NCBI RefSeq assembly: GCF_028583425.1
Contig: NC_072801.1
Span: 20,852,001-20,916,000, forward strand
DNA: 64,000 bases
Reading direction: 5' to 3'
From: Eublepharis macularius
Lineage: Eukaryota > Chordata > Lepidosauria > Squamata > Eublepharidae
Numbering within the stretch: the first letter of the stretch is position 1; every line of letters begins with the position of its first letter. The notes under the pieces were generated by a model that did no database searches, was not told the origin of the DNA, and worked only from the letters and a program-made list of their open reading frames with translations. Below are positions 1 through 57,511 of the stretch, one piece after another. The translations under genes and the position numbers were made by a program.

Positions 1-652
1 AATGGTAAGCCTACACATCAACATGAGAATTGGAATCCCAGTCCTAAGGTTCAATCCGATGAAATGAAGATCCTACATCTTTTTCAGCCATAAAATGCAA
101 ACCTCCTTTCTTTGGAAACTAAAACTGAGCAGCATCTACTCTTCCCCAAGGCAGAGAACAAATCCCAGTTTTCTTCTGCCCTCCTTCAGCGCAGGAGTTG
201 CTTTAGAAGGGCCCAGGAAGCATCACCTTCATTCTTGCAGAGAGTTGCCATTCAGAAACTGCTTCGGTCATAGGAGGGCACTTGGCTTGGAATTGCCTGA
301 TGTATTCTGGAAGTCATTTTGCGATTGGCCCTGTCCCCAGGATAGCCATTTTGAGGTGGTGCCCAATACTGTGTCTCTTTTTGTGTCTCTCAGATTATCT
401 GCAGGCTCAACAGGGTTGGGGACCTTGACTGTCATCGCTGTACCACACTGGCAGTCCTCCCACCCACTGTTTCACATTGTAGCCTCATTGGATCTCTTGT
501 ATCAATGGGGAGAAAATAGTCTTTAGAAGGGAATCCTGTCTGTACACTGATTGCAAATGTCTGCCCTGAGCTATGTGAACTTCAAAACAAACGGTACCGA
601 TCTTTCATAAGTAATTTTTAACAGTTCACTGAAAAGTACTCTGTATCTACAG
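1..652. other. OTOA intron, no feature seen
   Basis: This is sequence upstream of the first OTOA exon in the window, presumably intron. It has an open frame of 143 codons (95-526, +) with no recognisable protein similarity and no splice support. I see no repeat with clear boundaries. Confidence 0.6.
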
Positions 653-45775
<45,123 letters not shown>

Positions 45776-46315
45776 ATCTACTGACCACTCTTCCAGCTTG
45801 ACTGTAAGCACGGCTTTTTTCCACTTAAAATTTTTTGTACATGAACAGTGCTGGATAATTCACTTGCAAACGTCTCTATTATTTACAGAGGGAAATGCTT
45901 TGTTAGGAGACAGCGGCCTCACACTTTGCACTGATGAGAGTGCTTCTGCAAGACACTTCTGTGATGAAAATCATGACGGTTATATCGCCGACCTCATGGC
46001 AGTTATGGTCATGTCACTGTTTCAACAAAAATGGTGAAACTGGAAGACTCTCAAATTGTGTCTGCTCTGTCAGCCAGTTCCAGTCTAACTGCAAAGAATC
46101 CTAGAATTAGAATTTGTAATGGGGTCTGGCTCAGGAACAGACTAGGGTCGCCCACCTCCAGGTGGGGCCTGAAGATCACAGTAAACCTGACCACAGAGAT
46201 CAGTTCCCCTGGAAAAAGGGTGGACTCTATAGCATTATACCCCTCTGAGGTCCTTTCCCTCCCCAGGTTCCACCCCCACATCTCAAGGAATTTCCCATTC
46301 CAGAGTTGGCAACTA

Positions 46316-46640
46316 GGGTTGCCAGTCCCTCTTAACCTCCCGGCGGGGGACTGGCTCCTTTTACTTACCTCTTGTGGTGGGAGGTGTGTGCTCCCACAAG
46401 CACAATGATGCCACTTCCGGGAAGTGACGTCGTCACGCGGCTCCCTGCGAGTGCGCCCACACTCTGCAGGAGCTCAGATTGGGGCCAAAATGGGCCCAAC
46501 CCAGGTGGCTGCTGCGCACAGGAATGCGCAGCACCGCAGGGAAGTGCGTACAGAAGGTGCACACCCCCTCGCTGGCCAGGTAAGCAGGGGCGGGGGATCC
46601 CCTGCCCCCGCCAGGGGTCTGGCATCCCTTTTGGCAACTC
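46316..46640. mobile_element. TIR-like element, GC-rich
   Basis: It runs from agggttgccagtccctctta to cttttggcaactct, containing cggcgggggactggct and its inverted counterpart near 46590-46620. It lies directly beside a diverged copy (46143-46310) of the ggttgccagc family. No clean duplication was found. Confidence 0.5.
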
Positions 46641-47001
46641 TAAAACAGACACAAGTACAAGTTGTTTTGATCAAAGCTCAAATGGGATTATGGGGCCTGC
46701 CCCTACCCCACTCTCCTAACGTTATGTCGACCACCTTAGTTTCTGCTCTTAGAAAGTTTCAAGGGGTGTGCAAATTGATGGGGCTCATAGATTTCATAGA
46801 GGGCCTGTGTGCTATTCCCCATAATTCAAGCACTGGTTTCAGTGTCGTTGGTATAATAATGGATGTGGGTAGCTCATACACTTCTATGAAGGGGAAAATG
46901 CTTAGAAGCAGTCCTGATTCTTTTCAGAAGGCAAGGATTCGCTTCTATGTGCCTCCTGTCCAATCTGTAACATCTTTACTGTGCAAGCATAGCTGTTAAA
47001 T

Positions 47002-47290
47002 CAGCGAGATTCAAGTCCAGTAGCACTTTAAAGATCAACATGATTTCCATAGTTAGTACAAGCTTTCGAGAGTCAAGCTTCCTTTGTCAGACTCTTGAAA
47101 GCTTGACTCTCAAATGCTTATGCTATCTCATCTGACGAAGAGAACTGCGATTCTCGAAAGCTTATGCTACAGTAAAGTCGGTTAGTCTTAAAGGTGCTAC
47201 TGGACTCTTTTCGATATGCTAACTATGGAAATCTTGTTGGACTTTAAGGTGCTATTGGACTCGAACCTTGCAGATCTATTGCAGATCAAT
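47002..47290. mobile_element. gtccagtagcact repeat, inverted pair
   Basis: caagtccagtagcactttaa at the left and gtgctattggactcgaacct at the right, with inner tctgacgaagagaactgcga, gcttatgctacagtaaagtc and gtgctactggactc. Two family members are arranged in a complex fold-back. Confidence 0.6.
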
Positions 47291-48369
47291 ATGGCTATCC
47301 ACCTGAAGCTGTATGTGTTCTGTGGGTTAGATAACAGCCTCAGAGTCCCCACCTTATCAAGGCAACTTCACTAATTTCTGCATGAACGTTTAGAAATTAA
47401 AAATGGTAATTAGGTCAGGAACTCATCTGCTGTATATTTGCTTCCCTCCCCAGAAGCCCTCTAGCTTGGTTTCTTTTCTGGAGATCTGCAGCTCACATGG
47501 GGAAGCTATAGGAAAAGTCTTATGGAAAAGCTATCAAACTACCAAGAAAATAAAATGCTGCATCTCTTTAAGTGGTACCTAGCTGTGAGTCCCACTGATA
47601 CACTAAAGTGACTTCTTGGTGTCTTTGCTACCAGGGCCTGCAGATGTAGCAGATGCCACTATATTCTCCAGGGCCTTATAGAAATGTGGCTTCCAACATT
47701 TTCATTATGTCAAGTGATCAATTAACTCATTGCAAAGGACTTTCTAGACATTCTGTCTCTGCTGCTCTGTTTCTTGTGAGAAATAAGAACCTTGTGTTAT
47801 GAAATGCTGTGCAAATCTTGCTCTGGTTTGTAATTACAAAAACTCTTGTGGAACTCAAATGAATTAGCCTGACTGTGAAGTGAAGGTTTCAAATGCAATT
47901 TGGTAATTAGGGATGAAACCTTTCATCTAGAAAGTACTTTAATTCTTTTTAGGCTGTTTTAAAAATAAAATGTCCTGCTGCCTTGCATTTTCCCTTTTCA
48001 TATCTTGGTATTGTACGGTGGGAAATAATAGAGGAGGGATAGATGATGTTTATGAATAAGCTTAACCTTCCTTTGCGTGTGCTTTTAAATGAACAAAAGA
48101 AAATTCAGATTGCTGCAGAGTCTCAGAGTCTTTGATTGTACAGCAGGTAATAAATTTGCTATTCTGTAGTCCAGAAGATAGAATGTCCAGCTGATGCTTT
48201 TATTTATTTAGCTATACAAACCCCATTCATATTTTAGGCTTCCTTTGATGCTGGCATTATTCTTTTGATCCCAGGAGCATGCAAAGCTGATTGCTGAGAG
48301 TGCTGCTCCTACCTGGGTTTTTCAAGAAGGGATAAGTAGCAGCATACTGTTTCTAGGCAAGAGCTGGTG

Positions 48370-48545
48370 TAGTATGGTGCAAGAGATTCAAATGTGTGCT
48401 TAGCTAAGTAGCTTCCTGGATGATCAGTCACAGTCTCCCATCTAACCTACTCTACAGGGTTGTTGTGAGGGAACTGTGTAAAACATCAAAAATATCCTGA
48501 TTGCCTTAGAAGGACATCTGGATAAAAACCATGACAAATAGACAG
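48370..48545 (+). mobile_element. Decayed tRNA-derived SINE
   Basis: gtagtatggtgcaagagatt, cctggatgatcagtcacag and ctacagggttgttgtgaggg: a worn copy of the 5414 type. Confidence 0.5.
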
Positions 48546-48549
48546 ATAA

Positions 48550-48775
48550 TATCACATTGTACAGTAGGATTTGAGTCCAGCAGCACTTTGGAAGCCAACA
48601 AGATTTTCAGGGTGTAAAGTTTGAGAGTTAAATCTCCCTTCTTCATATACCATCTGATATATGAAGAAGAGAGCTCTGACTCTCAAAAGCTCATACCCTG
48701 GAAATCTTGTTTGTCTCTAAAGTGGCACTGGACTCAAACTGTGCTGTTCTATTGCAGATAATCAAGGCTACCATC
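48550..48775. mobile_element. gtccagcagcact repeat, inverted pair
   Basis: gatttgagtccagcagcact on the left and gtggcactggactcaaac on the right, with centre catctgatatatgaagaaga. Both halves are inverted copies. Confidence 0.6.
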
Positions 48776-49426
48776 CTATTAAATTGTAGAAGTTCTTTTA
48801 GTTAAACTGAAATTAAGGAGGTACGTAAAGTAATGCAATGAGTTTTGGGAATGGACAACAGGCTAGGAGAAAACTTCTGGTCCGCATACAGTTCTTCCTT
48901 AGTACCATGAGGCCAAATCCACATTTCACATGCATTCCTGCAAATGAGCACTACATTCATTTGTGCATCTGGGAAGGGCTAGCCAAGAATGTGCCCTTTT
49001 CCCACAAAGGGATGCTTCACTGAAAGGTGAACAGGTAACTTGCCAAACACCACCCCACAGCCTGAAATGTAATTGCTGCAATATTTGCAGACACAACTAA
49101 AGCAAGGTGGGACCAGACAGGTTCCCAGTTCAAGGTGGGAGTGTCTGAAGAGAGGATAGGTTAAAATGGGTGGACAGAGATCTATAGCAGCCATACAACT
49201 CTCCAACCATCCAATGCATACCAAGAAAGTTTCCCTCCTGACTGTTTAGGAAAAGCACCAGTCGCCATATAGCGGTGACACTCATGTTTCATGCAATGCA
49301 AAGCTTCTTCCTGAACACGCCCTCTGTTAGTGACAATGATGCAGAAGTAGGCGATTTATCCCAGAAATCCATGGGGAATTCATGGGATCCTTTTCTCTGG
49401 CTCAAGGAGTCATCACCAGGGCTTTT

Positions 49427-49712
49427 TGACCTGGGTAAAGAGGTGGTGGAACTCAGGACCGCACAATGACATCACTTTGGGTGAGCTGGAACAAGGGGGG
49501 AGTTTTTTAAACTTTAAATCGCTCTCGGTGAAAATGGTCACATGGCCAGTGGCCCCACCCCCTGATCTCTAGACAGAGGGGAGTAGCCCCGCCCCCTGAT
49601 CTCCAAACTCCCCTCTGTCTGGAGATCAGGGGGCGGGGCCACCGGCCGTGTGACCATTTTCAAGAGGTGCCAGAACTCCGTTCCACCGTGTTCCTGCTGA
49701 AAAAAAGCCCTG
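49427..49712 (-). mobile_element. hAT-like element, intergenic
   Basis: In inverted orientation, cagggctttttgacctgg to ctgaaaaaaagccctg, 286 bp. Flanks gtcatcac (49419-49426) and gttatcac (49713-49720) match at 7 of 8. The hairpin is present. Confidence 0.85.
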
Positions 49713-50286
49713 GTTATCACCATGCCAAAGGCTCTTTTGTCAGTGGAAGAGCCTCTTGCATCAGAGAAGGCTATTTCTGTTAGAGGAAAGCACCACCATC
49801 AACAGAACGGATACACAAAATTCAGCCTCAGAGATGGGTAGCGTCCCCTCTAGCATCCCATCAGTTCAGCTCCAGAAGGTCAGAGAAGCAAATTGGTACA
49901 GTTCCTTTGCTTGCTTCCCCCAGAATGGATTCTCATGTGATTATTCTTAAGCTGGAGGCTTCATTTTAGTGTATAAAAGCATATCATGTGAAAATAGGCA
50001 CATGAGTGTATATCGTAATCTACATGTCAGAAAGTCATTGCCAGCATCGGTTTCTAATGCATGTATTGGGATAAAAAATTACCACCCACCCACTGCTCTT
50101 TTCAAAAACCGTATTTATCGGAAGAAGTAATTTTTAAAAACCGCAAGTATGAAAAAGGAAACAAAAAATAATCTTACAAACTGGATAATGTCAAGCATGA
50201 CCTCCCATAAACATACTTTTCGTTAGATCCCCATAATGTAAAAATGTATTAACTTTTAGCATGAGCTGTTTACTGAAGGATAGTTA

Positions 50287-50366
50287 AATCCTAAACACAG
50301 TTAGTTATACCCTCTGAAATCCATTGACTTCAGTGGATTTAGAAGAGGATAACTCTGATTAGGATT
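50287..50366. repeat. Short palindromic repeat, fourth copy
   Basis: aatcctaaacacagttagtt, centre ccattgacttcagtgg and end tctgattaggatt. It is the best-preserved member of the family: the two halves pair with few mismatches. Confidence 0.75.
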
Positions 50367-50571
50367 GCATTGTCAGCTATGTTTTACTATTAGCAGTTTG
50401 CATTGAAAATTTAAAGAAATACTTTTTAAAAAATGTTAAATAACAAAACAGTTTGTTAAAGTTAAGATTGACCTTCAACAAACTCTTATACTGTAAAAGT
50501 TGAAGTCCGTGCATTCTTTTTGCTCAGACCAATTGTTACTAAAAACACATGACAATAATTGTCATTACGGT

Positions 50572-50725
50572 TAAGGTAAAGGTAGTCCCCTGTGCAAGCA
50601 CCAAGTCATTACTGACCCATGGGGGGGGGACGTCGCATCACGTCGTTTTCTTGGCAGACATTTTGTTACGGGGTGGTTTGCCATTGCCTTCCCCAGTCGT
50701 CTACATTTTACCCCCAGGAAACGGG
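50572..50725 (-). mobile_element. Sauria-type SINE, truncated
   Basis: The + strand reads aaggtaaaggtagtcccctg, tcattactgacccatggggg and gtggtttgccattgccttcc, the reverse complement of the 3' part of the SINE at 11600-11900. The tRNA-like head is missing. Confidence 0.75.
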
Positions 50726-51199
50726 GTACTGGATAAGTAAACAAAAATGGAAAATAATTAAGATTAATAAGGATGCACATATAAAGCTAAAATTAATAAG
50801 GATGAACCTGCTAGTGCAAATGACAATCAGGGATGAGCAGGCACACAAACTAAAATGAACAATAATAAGGATGCACAAGAACCTCAGGTGGTGGATTCTT
50901 CGTTGTTGGTTTTTAAGGATCGATTGTTGGGGATATTATAGCTGTGCTTCCTGGGTTGGACTAGATGACCCTGTTGGTCCCTTTAGACGGTGAGACGGAA
51001 CAAAATAAAAAATAATAGAATAAAGCCTGCAATCCTATCACATTTACTAGGGAGTAATCCTCATTGAGCTCAGCAGGACTGACTTTCGAATAAATACGAG
51101 TGCACGGTCACCTCTTAATAAAGATGGACACAAAAAAATTAAAACGATTATAAAGAAGCACGCTAAAATTCACCCGGATACACAGGTCAAGGCAACGCT

Positions 51200-51680
51200 T
51201 GCTACACGCAGCCGCAGTACAACCCATTGAAAAGGACGTCTCGCTGAAGGAGCGCGAAAGAAGGACGTTGCACGCTTGCGCGTGCTTCCCTAGCTTTCTC
51301 CTTTCCGCCGGGAGAGAGGCCGGGAGGGGGCGTGGCTTTCCCTGCTCGCCGCCCCCTCGCGCTCTCTTTTCCCGGCGTGCCCCGCGCCCGCGCTGGCTGT
51401 CTCTGGCCACGTCTCCGGGCCACGTCGCTCGGTGCCCGCTGAGCTCTCGCCATCTTCGGTTGGCTCCCCGGCGCTGCCTCCCCCCCGTCCTTCGCCGTCG
51501 CCGCCATGAACATCTTCCGCCTCACCGGGGACCTCTCCCACTTGGCGGCCATCATCATCCTGCTGCTCAAGATCTGGAAGACCCGCTCGTGCGCCGGTGC
51601 GTTGGTGGAGGGGGGGGGGGCGCTGAGGGGCGAGGCCGGCGGGGAGGCAGCTGAGGGGGGATAGGAGAGCCGAGCCCTCC
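51200..51680 (+). promoter_or_regulatory. KDELR2: CpG-island promoter of KDELR2
   Basis: A sudden GC- and CpG-rich block surrounds the KDELR2 start codon in otherwise AT-leaning DNA. It contains a GC/CACCC-like box (gggggcgtggc, about 51326), a CCGCCCC-like stretch near 51347, and a YY1-like gccatctt at about 51448. There is no TATA box at a sensible distance. This is the usual look of a housekeeping TATA-less promoter. The transcription start is not determinable by eye but should lie within roughly 51250-51500. Confidence 0.85.
51506..51596 (+). CDS. KDELR2: KDELR2 exon 1
   Basis: The ATG lies in an excellent Kozak context (cgccgccATGa). Thirty codons plus one base run to donor GCGCCG|gtgcgt. 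It encodes [20 protein letters not shown] and KIWKTRSCA: the first transmembrane helix, with Arg5 and His12. It sits inside the CpG island. Confidence 0.96.
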
Positions 51681-54600
51681 TGGCGACCTTTGTGAGGGAT
51701 TACATCTCCCTCCGATCCAAGAAGGATTTGGGGCTGTGCGTTTTGCAGTAGCCCTTCTTGCCTGACTGATGCAGGGAGGGTTTTTCTGCAGGGAGTGGGG
51801 GTGGCTTTTTTTGGAGGGGGATCTCTAGGTCTTCCCCGCGTTCTTGGAAAGTGGGGTGCAGGCCTGGGAGTCTGAGGGACAGCCAGCCCTGTTTTCCACC
51901 GTGTGCGTGTGTGTGAAAGAGAGAGTTTTGGATCATCTAGAATTGGGGTGGGGGAAGCTGGGGGTCATTGCTGCTTCTGTCCTGTTTGCTTCCCGCGTTA
52001 TTAAACAGCGGGTTGGTGCTTTGGAAGCTTTATGGGGTGATTGGGAGGAAGGTAGAGGCTTCTGGAGGGGGCGTGGGGGGCAGGTGTCCAGGTTTGTCCT
52101 TGTGGGGGGTAGTATCCCTGTCGAGGCTCTTGGGCCTATGGGGGGTGGGGTAAGAGGCTTCTGTGGCAGGGCTCTGAGGCCAGCCTTGTTTCCCACCCTG
52201 GGATGGTGTCGACTTAGAAATTTGAGGGGAAGCTTCTGGAATTATGGGGGAGGGGCGGGTGGAGCCCTGTTTTAGGGGTCCGATTTGGGTGGGAAGGCAT
52301 CTTTAGGTTTGTCCCCTGCTCTTGAAAGGTGATGTGGTATTTTCTTTGAAGCTTCTGGTGTTATTGTGGGAGGGGGGGGATAAGGCCCTATATGGGGGGT
52401 TGGTTGATGCAGAGCCATTTCTCAGTCTGCCCTCTGATCTTGCAAGGAGGAATGGTACTCCTTTTGAAGCTTCAGGAATACAGTTTTCTGTGCAGGGTGG
52501 CTTTTGGGGTGGTGATTGTGGGGCAGGGGGGGGGGCGGATATTCTGCAGGCTGTATGGGATGCTCCTGCTTAAAAGGTGGTGTGATGCTTTGTTCTAAAG
52601 GGTCAACCTTGAAGCGCTACTTTCTAATACATGCTCTTAAAAAGTGACAGGAGGAGGTTGAACCTAATGTGAGAGGCATTTATAGAGCCTCTTTATGCCA
52701 TTCTGTTTGTATACTGTGGAGTGAGTGAAGGAGGTATGGTCTAGGGGTGGGGGGGGGGGTGTTGGGTTACTGATGTTCTCCAAAGAAAGGCTAAGCTTGT
52801 ATGTGTAAATCCCTTTCAAACTTAATTTTGAAGCAGTGCCTTATCACAAGATTTGAGTCCAATGGCTGCTTAAAGACATATTTCCAGGATATAAGCTTTC
52901 CAGAGTCAAAGGTATCTGACAAAGGGAGCTTTGACTCTCGAAATCTTATATATACTCTGACAATCTTGTTTGCCTTTAAGGAGCTACTGGACTCGAGTTT
53001 TGCTCTTTTACTGCAGACCCAACAGAGATACCCACCTGAAACTGCCTTATAGTATTCATTTTTAAAAGAAAAAAAAGGTTTACAAAGCCTAAGTAATGAT
53101 TTCTCCTTGGTGCTTGAAGAGAAGAGGATTCAGTAGGGTGGATAAATCTTTTTAGTAATTCAGTGGCACAGATACAGAGAGATTCTATATAGTGCAGGTG
53201 AAATTGAAGCATAGAGAATCAGGAGGCTTAGGGAAAAGATCAAAATCAAGGCAATACCTCCTCAGTAATGAGGCCTGTAAAGGTCAAATAAGTTTGCCCT
53301 CCTTTTTGCCTTCAAAAAAGAGCCCAGTGGTGTGATGTAACTGAGGAGACGCAATTGAAGAAATTTTCCTGGTGCTGTCTACTTGAATGGAACTACAGGA
53401 AGCATGAAACATTTTTCTGCATTTATTCTTTATGAAGATGATATTTATAAATAGAATGAATTAATTTACTGGCAAGTGGAAAGGAATCGCTTTCCACAGA
53501 CTACAGCTTTTCCTAAAGACTGGGGTTTGGGTGGAGCATGTTAAAAGAAATGTGATGGACAAGAAATAGAACTTTGTTCTGAAACAGATGAAGCTGCTAT
53601 TTCTTTCCCTCTTTCCCCAAATATGTTTTGCTGCTTTATCAGAAAAGTTGTGCAACAATCAGGTTTTCATGCAAAACTGCATTTGTTGCAAGCTCCAAAA
53701 GCTCTTGCGTGGCTGGAACTTTTCTTTTTAAAGATTTGATCATGATCATTTGCAGTCATTATATTTCTCTTCCTTTGAAAGGGTTAATTGGTGACCCGGC
53801 AGGGTTTTTGAGTGCTTGGCAAAGCTTCCTTATTTGCTTTGCCAACTCCAGTTGAAAATTGGAAGCAAATGACTGAATCAAGGCTGAAGAGAATAGGCTC
53901 TCAATTGGGAGTCCTGGCCGAGTCTGACGTGGCAGCTAGCTGAAGGTGTGGCAAATGAAGCTGCCTGAGAGAGAAATGTCAGTTGTATTCTTGCTCCATA
54001 TTTTGTGTCAATTTCTTAGTGCTCATCTAGTTATGTTTTGGGAAGTCTCTCATGCCAACAAGGTTGATAGGACCAGAATTACCTCGGGGAAGAACTTGCT
54101 GTCCTACAGCTTCTGGGCTCCCGTTTAATGTTTTTGTTTAAAGCCAGCAAGTCAATGTCTTAATTTAAAACGTTAGCTGTTAAAGTCTATTTGGTATATA
54201 CCTAGACTACCTGCGGTTTTGACCACATTTGGTCCCCAAGGTGCTTATGATGCAATTTAAAATCAAAGAATATAAAATTAGAAATCTTTTAAACAGTAAA
54301 TAGTAGAATATTTATTTACTTAAGTTAAATATGTATATACCACTTTTCTGACCAACGTTCCAAGTGGTAACAACTACCCTCAGTCTGCAGCTTTCTGGAA
54401 GAGGCAGGCCTTTAAATCATTTTGGCAGGCCCTGGGGATCATCTGGTCATTCTCAGCTTCTGGAGAACAGCATTTCATAAGTGTGGGGCTGCAGAAGAGA
54501 ATGCCCTGACTTTGAATCCAGCCAAACACGTGGCCTTAAGGCTGATGCTACATGTGGCTCTCAGGTCTTAGACTGAACAATAAGGTTGGAGCCTGTTCTT

Positions 54601-57458
54601 TAGGTTCCCATGATCCAAGCCATTCACAGCTTTAAGGTTGAAGCCAGCACAGCGTAATTGGGCCTAGAAACCATTTGGAAGCAAGTGCAGATGGCATAAC
54701 ATTGATTAAACATGTTCACAGTGGTGCATCCTAGCAAGGAATCTGAGCTGCCCCATTTATACCAGATGTTTTTTTCTGAATTATCCTCAAAGGCAGCTGC
54801 TGCAGGGCTCATTCAAGAAATCAAGTCTGGTTGTTACTAAGGCACGTGTAACTGGCAAGATCAGCTTTGGAAAAAGGCTTTCTGCGAATTGTCAACACTT
54901 GTTTATCCAAGTACAGTGTAGAGTCCAAAAGTACCTTCCAGCTGCATATCATATACTTTGCAGAACACTTACCATGCATGAATAATCTGATTTTGAGCTA
55001 GATTTCTATGTCTGAACCTTGTATTAATCTGACCCTGTGGTGTTTTTTTCTGTTTGTGTTCCTGTGATTGAGCTGTCCCTTACAAACAGTAAGCACCAGT
55101 GAGAGAAGAGAATGTTATCCAGTGGTGAGATGGATCAGTCACAGTTGACTACTCGCCTGGTATTTTACTGTAGCTTTTTTAAAGCCACAGATTCTAATTA
55201 TTTGTAGATAAGAGTTTGAAAAATCAGTGGCTATCCTTGCATGCAGAGTAAGTGAGAACTATTGTTTGTTAGGGTAGGCTATGAGTTTAATAAACACAAC
55301 TGACATCCTAGCAGCCCAATCCTATGCATGCTTACAGAATGCTGAGCCCCACTGAACTAAGTGAGGAGGATGGGCTTTCTACTCCAGGCCTCTGCCTCTT
55401 CAGCAACAAGATGGCATTAAGAACAACTACATGGAGGCCTAGAATAGGTCTGTTGCGGTCACACATTTCTGCCCTGCCTTTTAGCCTTGAAGGGGCCCCC
55501 AAGTTGACTGTGGAAGTAGCACAAAGAAGTATTTCCAGTGAACAACTATAGAAAAAGGCAGAAAAAGACCACGGAACAGCAGCCAATAGTGTCCAACAGA
55601 GAAATTGGTGAAATGTACCAGCAAAAGGCCAGCATTCGATGCCTCATTAATCAATTGACCCCAAGCCCTCTGGAATAGCAGTATCTGCTTTAAAGGCCAC
55701 CTGGTTCAAGGTCATCCACCTTATGCAGAGAGCTTCATGCACAGCATACTACTAAGGAAACAGCTCTTTGTCCACCACACCTGTGACTGGGAGGAATACC
55801 TGGCCTCAGTGTAGTAACCTCTGTAAATAACTTATTTTCTTATGGTTGAGCCCTGTGGTGTTCGACTTTCATCCCTTACAAACTAATAACTCTAAACACT
55901 TAGGCTTAGTCATGCAGTATCTGCAACTTTTCGTTGTTGTTATAGAATGCTAGAATATGCATCACCACCTGCTAGGATGCTTTGTTCACATTGAGCTGTA
56001 TGGGACAGAGCTGATAATTGGGCATGTAATGCCTCGGTACAATATATAAAATAAAAGGGGGGGGAGGCGGTGTAAACATTAGCAGAAACAAAAGTAACAC
56101 TGCACTAAGATCAAGAATAATGTATAGAACAATTGTATATCAAATTCTGCATTAAATCTGTGAATGAATCCAATAAATATAAATTATACACTAACACAGA
56201 TGCACACTGGTGATGTTATAATTCTGTACAACAACTAAACTCAATGAATACAATACAGACATCTGTAGAAAAGCACACAATTCACAATATACATAATGTA
56301 ATGGCAGTAATACAAAATATCCCACTGGTTGGGGCTATGCTGAACCAATAGCCTCCAGCTTCACACAAGAGACTGAATCATAAGTAGGGCTGAACAGTAT
56401 AAGAAGTTGGTAAATAGAGTAGTACAATAAGCTACTAGTTTAGTTGTCAGTAAAACCAGGCTGCAATTAAAGCTAATAAGCTATATTCCAAGGTGAACAG
56501 CTGATAACCTATATTCCAAGGTGAGCTGCTAACAAGATGCCTAGGTCTGCTCCTGTTTCCATCAGATCTTCCTCAGAGAGTCTCACCATCAATAATACTC
56601 ATAAAGACAATCTCCAGAACTGGAACCCAAAGTAAATTACTTGTGTCTAGGGGTGTGCGCTTTGGGTTTCCAATTTGGGTAAAATACCCAAATCAGACCT
56701 GATCTGTAAAAATTCAGGATTCCCGAATTGGAGCCAGCATGCTGGCCCTGATTCGGAAATCCCGAATCAAAGCTTCCCAACGCATTCGGGAAACTTTGGG
56801 GCCCGAGTTTAAAGGGCCCTTTCCCTGCTTCTTGCAAGTGGCAGGTCCCTTTAAACTTCAGCTTACCCCACCTGACAGCTGAACTTTAAAGGGACCCTTT
56901 CCTGCTGCTTGCAAGCAGCAGGCCCTTTAAATGTCTCCCCCCCCCCCAGACCTCTCCCACTTACCTTGGCTCTGCCACTGTGGTGGTGGAGGTGGTGGCG
57001 TGGCAGCGGTGACTCCAGCCTTCCTGGCTGCTCAGCAAGTTGTGGAGGTGGCGGCAGTGGCTCCGGCCTTCCCCTTCGCCCTGCTGGGCTGCGTGCTGCC
57101 AGATCTGTCCGTCCTGTAGACTGCTGTGGACCTAGAGGAGGAGGCGCGTTGGCACCAGCGGCAGCTCCAGCCCTCCCTGTCGCTCTGCGGGGCTGCACCG
57201 GAGCGGAGGAGGCAGAGAAGGCCCTTCTTGCTCCTCAAATGGCCGCTGCAGCTGCCATTTGAAGGGCAGGAAGGGCCAGAGGAGGCAGCTCCTGCCCTCC
57301 CCGCTGCCCTGCGGGGCCACACAGCAGTAGAGGAGGTGGCTCCGGCCTTCCCTGCGCCCATCTGGCTGTGCAGGCCGGCAGCTCTGGCCTTCTCCACCCG
57401 GCCAGGTAAGTACAGTGGAGGGGACAGGGGGCTGAGTGGGGGTTGGTTGCTTCGAATC

Positions 57459-57511
<53 letters not shown>

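Larger units (their letters stand above)
45776..51199. other. OTOA-KDELR2 intergenic region
   Basis: A 5.4 kb spacer between the OTOA stop and the KDELR2 CpG island, both genes on the + strand. It holds diverged ggttgccag elements (46143-46310; 46316-46640), SINE-like repeats, one hAT-like copy and a Sauria SINE fragment. The first AATAAA downstream of OTOA is at 47549-47554, a weak candidate for its polyadenylation signal. Bases 47340-48330 look unique. The 191-codon frame at 46424-46999 runs through repeat sequence and is not called. Confidence 0.5.

Noticed and set aside
95-526. 143-codon open frame upstream of the first OTOA exon
   Set aside because: No similarity to the otoancorin N-terminus, no splice sites in place and no other family recognised; treated as intron.
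46424-46999. 191-codon open frame, + strand, between OTOA and KDELR2
   Set aside because: It runs across a GC-rich TIR-like repeat, has low-complexity composition and no recognisable family, and lacks promoter or splice context.
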